A stretch of 64,000 nucleotides of DNA from JAHEJJ01 sp965212205 (GTDB lineage: Bacteria; Bacteroidota; Bacteroidia; Flavobacteriales; Flavobacteriaceae): positions 1,096,966 through 1,160,965 of the forward strand of contig CBDBUX010000011.1 in NCBI GenBank assembly GCA_965212205.1. The letters are read 5' to 3'. A program made the position numbers and the translations under genes. Position 1 is the stretch's first letter, and each line of letters opens with the position of its first letter. Positions 62,430 through 64,000 of this stretch are shown here, piece after piece. Under the pieces are notes generated by a model. The model made no database searches. It saw only the letters and a list, made by a program, of their open reading frames with translations, and had not been told where the DNA came from.

Positions 62430-64000
62430 CTAATCGGTATTTAAGAAACTATAATTGTATTCCTCGCCCAGTTTGATCAGGTATTTTTCCCATCGCGGAT
62501 CGTTGTGTAAGGCATTTAAATCTGATATGGTAAATAGCCATTCAGGCCAGAGGACTATATGATCGAAAGATTTGTCGAGATAGAGAAAAGCATTGTCTTT
62601 ATCACCCATATAGGCATATAAACAGGCTATCTCAAAATAGTGTTCAGGGTCGCTGTATATAAAATCCTGCCGGTGCGTTACTTCGGGATAAGCGATGATT
62701 TCTTCAAGGATGCGAAGAGCGTTCTCAGCATCGCCTTTGGCAAAATTCAACCGGCATTCAAGCAGCAATCTCAGATAGTCATTGGATTCTTTTTCCATCC
62801 ACGAACGCGACTTTTCAAGATCTCCCATATTAGCATACAATACACTAAATTCATAGTTCTTAAAATAGGGTACTAATCCGTATTCATATACTTTATTGAT
62901 CAGGATTTCTGCCGACTTCAAATCTCCATTTGCCCAACGTATAAAGGCTTTTCTTCTTATGGCCATAATATCTTTTGGGTCCATGGTGAGCGCCTTATCG
63001 TAAAACTTTTCTGCCTCAATAAGTCTGTTAGTTTGCATTGCCCAATTGCCCGCCTGTCCCAGAATATGAGGATTATTGGGCTCTAATACCAATGCTGTAT
63101 CCATGTAAGAGGAAGCCTTGGTTGCCTCCTTTACCCGCCAGCTGTAGTTCGCCAGCCATACATAGCCCTTACCATTGGTAGAGTCTAACTCCACAGCCCT
63201 TTTGGCAGCAAGTACGCCCGACTCATGTCCTATCTCCTGGTCTGTTAAAAAGTAGTCGTAGGTTTGAGAAAAAAGTGCTTGTGAAAGCAATGCCCAAGAG
63301 GGGGCATAGGTAGCATCGAGCTCGAGTGAACGTCGTATAAGTGAATCTGCCTTTAATATCCCTTCGTCTTGATAAGTTTTCAATGCATTTTTGGCCTGAA
63401 GGTATAGTTTATACGCCTCCGGATCGATCTTTCTTTCGCGAAGGTCCTCATTTAAAAGGGTTACCTCTAATCGCTCAGCCACAATAACTGCAATTTCCTC
63501 TTGTACCAACAGTACATCTTCCACCGTACGATCGAAAGTGTCTGACCAGATATGTGCCCCATCTGAGACATCGATCAGCTGTACTGTAATACGAAATAAA
63601 TCTCCAGACTGCCTGACACTACCTTCGAGGATATATCCAACTTCGAGCTCTTCCCCAATAACATCTAAGGTAACATCCTTGTTTTTATAAGAAAAAGAAG
63701 AGGTTCTGCCTATTACCCTTAGCTCTTTACAACGTGCCAGTTTGTTGAGTATTTCCTCGCTCATCCCGTCAGCAAAGTACTCTTTGTTGTGTTCAGGGCT
63801 CATATCGGCAAAGGCAAGGACTGCAATCGAAGACTTGAAGTCCGGGATAATGGAGGCCTCGACAACTGAATTCACTTGCCTATCAGACTTCATACGAAAT
63901 GTATTGACCAGAAGTATCACGACAATAATCGCCAGGGCTGTAATAATTACCTTATTGAGATTGACATTTTTTTTGGAAACAGTTTCAGATTCGTATTCTA
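62430..64000 (-). CDS. TolB-like/TPR membrane protein, 5' end outside the window
   Basis: The frame is open from 64000 to the stop at 62430 (more than 520 residues), so the true N-terminus, perhaps a cyclase or winged-helix signalling domain, is not seen. The first visible part is cytosolic, then a membrane helix ITALAIIVVILLVNTF. A TolB-like domain follows (SIAVLAFADMSPEHNKEYFADGMSEEILNKLARCKEL, then VGYILEGSVRQSGDLFRITVQLIDV and HIWSDTFDRTVEDVL). TPR helices follow to the C-terminus. The domain order and phrasing closely resemble the gene at 60625. The two genes converge with 17 bp between stops. Confidence 0.75.
   Translation of the reverse strand, partial: EYESETVSKKNVNLNKVIITALAIIVVILLVNTFRMKSDRQVNSVVEASIIPDFKSSIAVLAFADMSPEHNKEYFADGMSEEILNKLARCKELRVIGRTSSFSYKNKDVTLDVIGEELEVGYILEGSVRQSGDLFRITVQLIDVSDGAHIWSDTFDRTVEDVLLVQEEIAVIVAERLEVTLLNEDLRERKIDPEAYKLYLQAKNALKTYQDEGILKADSLIRRSLELDATYAPSWALLSQALFSQTYDYFLTDQEIGHESGVLAAKRAVELDSTNGKGYVWLANYSWRVKEATKASSYMDTALVLEPNNPHILGQAGNWAMQTNRLIEAEKFYDKALTMDPKDIMAIRRKAFIRWANGDLKSAEILINKVYEYGLVPYFKNYEFSVLYANMGDLEKSRSWMEKESNDYLRLLLECRLNFAKGDAENALRILEEIIAYPEVTHRQDFIYSDPEHYFEIACLYAYMGDKDNAFLYLDKSFDHIVLWPEWLFTISDLNALHNDPRWEKYLIKLGEEYNYSFLNTD

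Noticed and set aside
1..64000. tRNA, rRNA, CRISPR arrays, insertion sequences or prophage genes
   Set aside because: None of the characteristic structures, repeats or protein families was found on reading both strands.

Overview
The window looks like a chromosomal segment from a member of the Bacteroidota, most likely a marine flavobacterium (family Flavobacteriaceae). The inference rests on protein families (DUF4369/TlpA thiol-disulfide proteins, fused E1 alpha/beta keto-acid dehydrogenase, class II ketol-acid reductoisomerase, M1 peptidases with lipoprotein or Sec signals, LVIVD proteins). It also rests on gene starts with A-rich leaders instead of strong Shine-Dalgarno sites, and on TAnnTTTG (-7) promoter boxes upstream of many genes. 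I cannot name a species. No rRNA, tRNA, CRISPR array, transposase, integrase or prophage was seen; this is mostly core genome.

Layout. 1-5.8 kb: the N-terminus of a large FAD/Fe-S oxidase, an outer-membrane barrel, a TlpA-type lipoprotein, an LVIVD/beta-solenoid lipoprotein, and a rhomboid protease divergent from a lipid A acyltransferase across a palindromic promoter. 5.8-9.6 kb: glmM, an ACP phosphodiesterase-like gene and a lipoprotein gamma-glutamyltransferase. 9.6-11.5 kb: a LexA-like (XRE-S24) repressor, three operator-like palindromes, a tiny gene ending in a clamp-binding-like motif and a DUF4130 DNA-metabolism protein. This is the most intriguing regulatory module in the window. 11.6-20.6 kb: uvrA, a LOG-family gene, a degenerate M1-peptidase/barrel protein and the fused branched-chain keto-acid dehydrogenase E1. 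21-27 kb: a kinase/phospho-lyase fusion, DoxX, holA, an HsdR_N nuclease-like protein, a GT2 glycosyltransferase and an OmpA lipoprotein. 27-39 kb: tsaC/sua5-like, a UvrD/PcrA helicase, a DsrE protein, an M20 hydrolase, an OmpA-like paralogue, a patatin, an M1 peptidase, recG and a DUF2911-TPR protein.

40-52 kb is the branched-chain amino-acid biosynthesis block: leuCDAB on the plus strand, convergent with ilvD-ilvB-ilvN-ilvC-gapN on the minus strand. The last gene encodes a GapN-type NADP-dependent aldehyde dehydrogenase that could feed NADPH to ketol-acid reductoisomerase. 52-56 kb is a 5-oxoprolinase operon (an NRAMP-like transporter, then pxpA, pxpB, pxpC). 56-64 kb has a DUF559-like nuclease-fold protein, a Tat-exported HisC-like aminotransferase, a VIT-type metal transporter, a VOC protein, a YegP protein and two convergent membrane-anchored TPR proteins.

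Five otherwise intact genes are broken by what looks like a single-base indel, or have a start that one would explain. They are the kinase/phospho-lyase, DoxX, HsdR_N protein, M1 peptidase and probably the VIT transporter start. Four lie in A-tracts, so draft-quality sequencing error is at least as likely as true mutation. The reading frames were reconstructed by hand and the affected entries say so.
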